In this document: one piece after another, positions 10,042 to 12,194 of the stretch | Numbering within the stretch: the stretch's first letter is position 1 | Layout: each line of letters begins with the position of its first letter | Assembly (NCBI GenBank): GCA_028688535.1 | Contig: JAQTXY010000021.1 | Span: 1-12,194 of the forward strand | DNA length: 12,194 nucleotides | Reading direction: 5' to 3' | Source: Methanothrix sp. | GTDB lineage: Archaea; Halobacteriota; Methanosarcinia; Methanotrichales; Methanotrichaceae | Program-made: the position numbers and the translations under genes | Notes under the pieces: generated by a model | What the model saw: only the letters and a program-made list of their open reading frames with translations | What the model was told of the DNA's origin: nothing | The model's database searches: none

Positions 10042-12194
10042 TTATGCATTGGCCTTATAAAGTCCAGACATTTCTAGTAATGTCATAGAGCCGTTGTATC
10101 CAAGTTCTCTTGCTTTTGTAAATGCTGCATCCGCTTCAGAATTGCGATGAAGCATCCTTAGCGCCATGCCTTTGTTATACCATGCGTATTCGTCTTCAGG
10201 ATCTCGCTTGATGGCGGCATCGTAATACTTGATGGCTGCAGCATACTCCCCATCGTAATAGTGATCGTTGCCCTTGCGAACCACAGAACTGTTTTGGGTT
10301 TCGTCTATCTCACTTGCTTTATTGTAGCTTCTGATGGCATCATCATACCTGATTAGATCATCGAGAACAATAGCCTTGTTGCCCCAGACACTTGCATCTT
10401 GTGGATCGATCTCAATAGCCATGTCATATGCTTTGACGGCCTCGTCGTATTTGCCTAGATAATAAAGAGCATTGCCTTTGTCGTTCCAGGCTTCAGTGAA
10501 TTGTGGATCAATCTCAATAGCCATGTCGAACGCTTTGATGGCCTCGTCGTACTCGCCCTGGTCATAGAAAGCAACGCCTTTATTTTTTAATATTGATGCC
10601 TTATACACCTTGATGGCTTCATTATATCTACCTTGGGCAATGAGATCAGAGATTTTATCGTGATACCAGGAAACAGGTATTATCACCGCTGAATCAATGA
10701 CGTTTCCGTTCTTGGATAGCTCTACATATACTTTATTTTCATCGATCCCGATAGATTTAATTGCCAACTCATATCCTTCTCTCAGCTTAAGGGGTGTGCC
10801 GCTGGTGATTGTCACCGCACTAGATTTGTTGAATATCACAAGAGACGGATCCGAATCGGATGCCTGCCAAATTTGGTCTACAGTGGCCAAATTCTGATCC
10901 GATCCACGGAAGGCGTTTTTAAAATGAACCTTGATTATTTCGGTATATTTAGCCCGTCCGATATCTTTCGTGAAAGTGTAAATGTCGTCCACATTCAGAG
11001 ATGTTATGATGACTGCAGAGTCGACCACCTCTCCATTTTTGGTTAGCTCCACATACACTTTATTCCCATCGATGTCAATAGACTTGATGGCTAACTCATA
11101 TCCTTCTTCCAGCTTTATAGGTGTGCCAATTGTGATAGTCATCTCATGAGAATCGTTGATAATCACATGAGAGGAATTAGTATCATACAATTGCCAAACT
11201 CTATCTAAGGTGGCTAGGTTATGATCCGCTCCGCGAAATGCATTTTTAAAATGAACTTTGATTACTTCTGTATCTTTAGCTCGTCCGATATCTTTCGTGA
11301 AAGTATAAGTATCGTCCACTTTCGGGATTGTTATGATGACTGCAGAGTCGACCACTGCTCCATCCTTGGATAGTTCTACATAGACCTTATTTCCATCGAT
11401 GTCGATAAACTTAATGGCCAACTCATATCCTTCTTCCAGTTTTATAGGTGTGCCAATTGTGATTGTCGTCTCGTTAGAATCGTTGATAATCACATGAGAG
11501 GAATTGGCATCAGACAATTGCCAAGCTCTATCTAAGGTGGCTAAATTCTGATCCACTCCACGGAAAGCGTTTTTAAAATGAACCTTGATAGTCTCGACGC
11601 CGTCTGAATGATTCAAATCGTTTGTATAAGTATAAGTATCATCTGCGGCATTAGTTGGCATGATCTGTGCTAAATCAATTACCGTTTCGTTCTTGGATAA
11701 TTCCACACATATTTTATTTCCTCCGATGTCAGTCGACTTGATGGCCAACTCATATCCATCTGCCAGCTTCAGAGGTGTACCGCTAGTAATACTCCTATTA
11801 AGAGAACTGTTGAGGATCATCTGAGAATAATTTCTATCCGACACCTGCCAAATCTGATCTACCGTGGCCAAATCCTGATCCGTTCCGCGAAATGAATTTT
11901 TAAAATGAACCTTGATCATCTCAACAGGCCCAACAGAATATTGCTCTTTAGAGTAAATATACGTATCACTCACGTCTTGAGGTGGTATGATCATAGCAGA
12001 ATCGATAACATTTTCGTTTTTGGATAATTCTAGATACATTCTTTTTCCATCGATGTCTATAGATTTTATGGCCAACTCGTATCCTTCTTCCAGCTTAAGG
12101 GGTGTGCCGCTGGTGATTGTCACCTCACTAGAATTGTTGACGACCACACGAGACGGATCCGAGTCTGATGCCTGCCAAATCTGATCTACCGTGG
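10042..12194 (-). CDS. Surface protein with S-layer-like 109-residue repeats and C-terminal TPRs (5' end outside window)
   Basis: The stop codon TAA is at 10042-10044 and the frame stays open to the right edge, so the N-terminus, including any signal peptide, is missing; the GTG at 12145-12147 sits inside a repeat and is not the start. Two regions are visible. The N-terminal part is a tandem array of 109-residue units, each with GTPLKLEEGYELAIKSIDIDG, split as GTPLKLEEGYELAIKSI then DIDGNKVYVELSK, a VIDSAVII strand and VHFKNAFRG. The GYELAIKSIDIDGNKVYVEL core resembles the S-layer duplication domain of Methanosarcina surface proteins (PF07752-like). The C-terminal part (10044-10674, about 210 residues) has five or six TPRs (e.g. 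GEYDEAIKAFDMAIEIDPQ). The repeats point to an extracellular or envelope location. The role is probably structural or scaffold-like; that is inference. Confidence 0.8.
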   Translation of the reverse strand, partial: TVDQIWQASDSDPSRVVVNNSSEVTITSGTPLKLEEGYELAIKSIDIDGKRMYLELSKNENVIDSAMIIPPQDVSDTYIYSKEQYSVGPVEMIKVHFKNSFRGTDQDLATVDQIWQVSDRNYSQMILNSSLNRSITSGTPLKLADGYELAIKSTDIGGNKICVELSKNETVIDLAQIMPTNAADDTYTYTNDLNHSDGVETIKVHFKNAFRGVDQNLATLDRAWQLSDANSSHVIINDSNETTITIGTPIKLEEGYELAIKFIDIDGNKVYVELSKDGAVVDSAVIITIPKVDDTYTFTKDIGRAKDTEVIKVHFKNAFRGADHNLATLDRVWQLYDTNSSHVIINDSHEMTITIGTPIKLEEGYELAIKSIDIDGNKVYVELTKNGEVVDSAVIITSLNVDDIYTFTKDIGRAKYTEIIKVHFKNAFRGSDQNLATVDQIWQASDSDPSLVIFNKSSAVTITSGTPLKLREGYELAIKSIGIDENKVYVELSKNGNVIDSAVIIPVSWYHDKISDLIAQGRYNEAIKVYKASILKNKGVAFYDQGEYDEAIKAFDMAIEIDPQFTEAWNDKGNALYYLGKYDEAVKAYDMAIEIDPQDASVWGNKAIVLDDLIRYDDAIRSYNKASEIDETQNSSVVRKGNDHYYDGEYAAAIKYYDAAIKRDPEDEYAWYNKGMALRMLHRNSEADAAFTKARELGYNGSMTLLEMSGLYKANA
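10675..12194 (-). repeat. Tandem array of 327-base coding repeats
   Basis: Unit boundaries in gene order: unit 1 11869-12194 (one base short at the window edge), unit 2 11542-11868, unit 3 11215-11541, unit 4 10888-11214, and a partial unit 5 10675-10887 of 71 codons. Whole units are exactly 327 bases (109 codons), so the array can expand or contract without frameshift. Units 3 and 4 are the most alike, also at DNA level, and units 1 and 5 share DQIWQASDSDPS, suggesting more than one round of duplication. Confidence 0.9.

Noticed and set aside
12145..12147. GTG as the true start of the repeat protein
   Set aside because: The frame is open to the window edge and the sequence upstream of it matches the same repeat unit, so the gene continues outside.
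1..12194. CRISPR array or complete insertion sequence
   Set aside because: No short regularly spaced repeats with unique spacers and no transposase-like frame were seen; the only tandem repeats are the coding 327-base units.

Overview
The window looks archaeal, most likely a methanogen of the Methanosarcinales and perhaps Methanothrix-like; this is inferred from gene content, not from a marker gene. The supporting signs are an archaeal-type EngB GTPase, TATA-box promoters at leaderless distance, a conserved small euryarchaeal-looking protein, a secreted solute-binding/Cache protein, and a surface protein built from S-layer-like repeats joined to TPRs. Strand use changes often, and intergenic spacers are short and AT-rich.

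Layout. Bases 1-432 hold no intact gene, only two protein-like open stretches that look like remnants: a nuclease-like N-terminal fragment ended by a stop, and a roughly 100-codon fragment without a convincing start. Bases 433-595 show nothing I can name. engB follows on the minus strand (596-1174). Divergent from it is a YkgJ-type cysteine-cluster protein on the plus strand (1233-1829).

The core of the window is one apparent plus-strand operon, 1905-6826: an ArsR-type repressor with a CVC metalloid site, an ArsP/DUF318 permease, a small CxxC thioredoxin-like protein, an AhpD-like CxxC protein, a DGC-type putative zinc-binding protein, and two exported tandem-rhodanese paralogues. Spacing is tight and starts mostly carry Shine-Dalgarno sequences. 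A TATA box with an adjacent inverted repeat precedes the repressor. The gene set suggests metalloid (arsenic-like) sensing and export coupled to thiol or sulfane-sulfur chemistry on both sides of the membrane. Both rhodaneses lack the usual catalytic Cys in their second domain (Thr instead) and share a CLPC motif in the first, which is the most distinctive feature of the window.

Downstream, on the minus strand, lie a solute-binding/double-Cache protein (6852-about 8456) whose signal peptide appears to begin at a non-ATG codon behind a perfect Shine-Dalgarno, and a DUF72 protein (8581-9480). A small conserved plus-strand protein (9605-9862) diverges from DUF72. Between it and the next gene is a spacer with a perfect 11-bp-stem hairpin and two identical TATA-like octamers. 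The window ends inside a large minus-strand surface protein (10042-12194, N-terminus outside the window) made of 109-residue repeats followed by a TPR domain.
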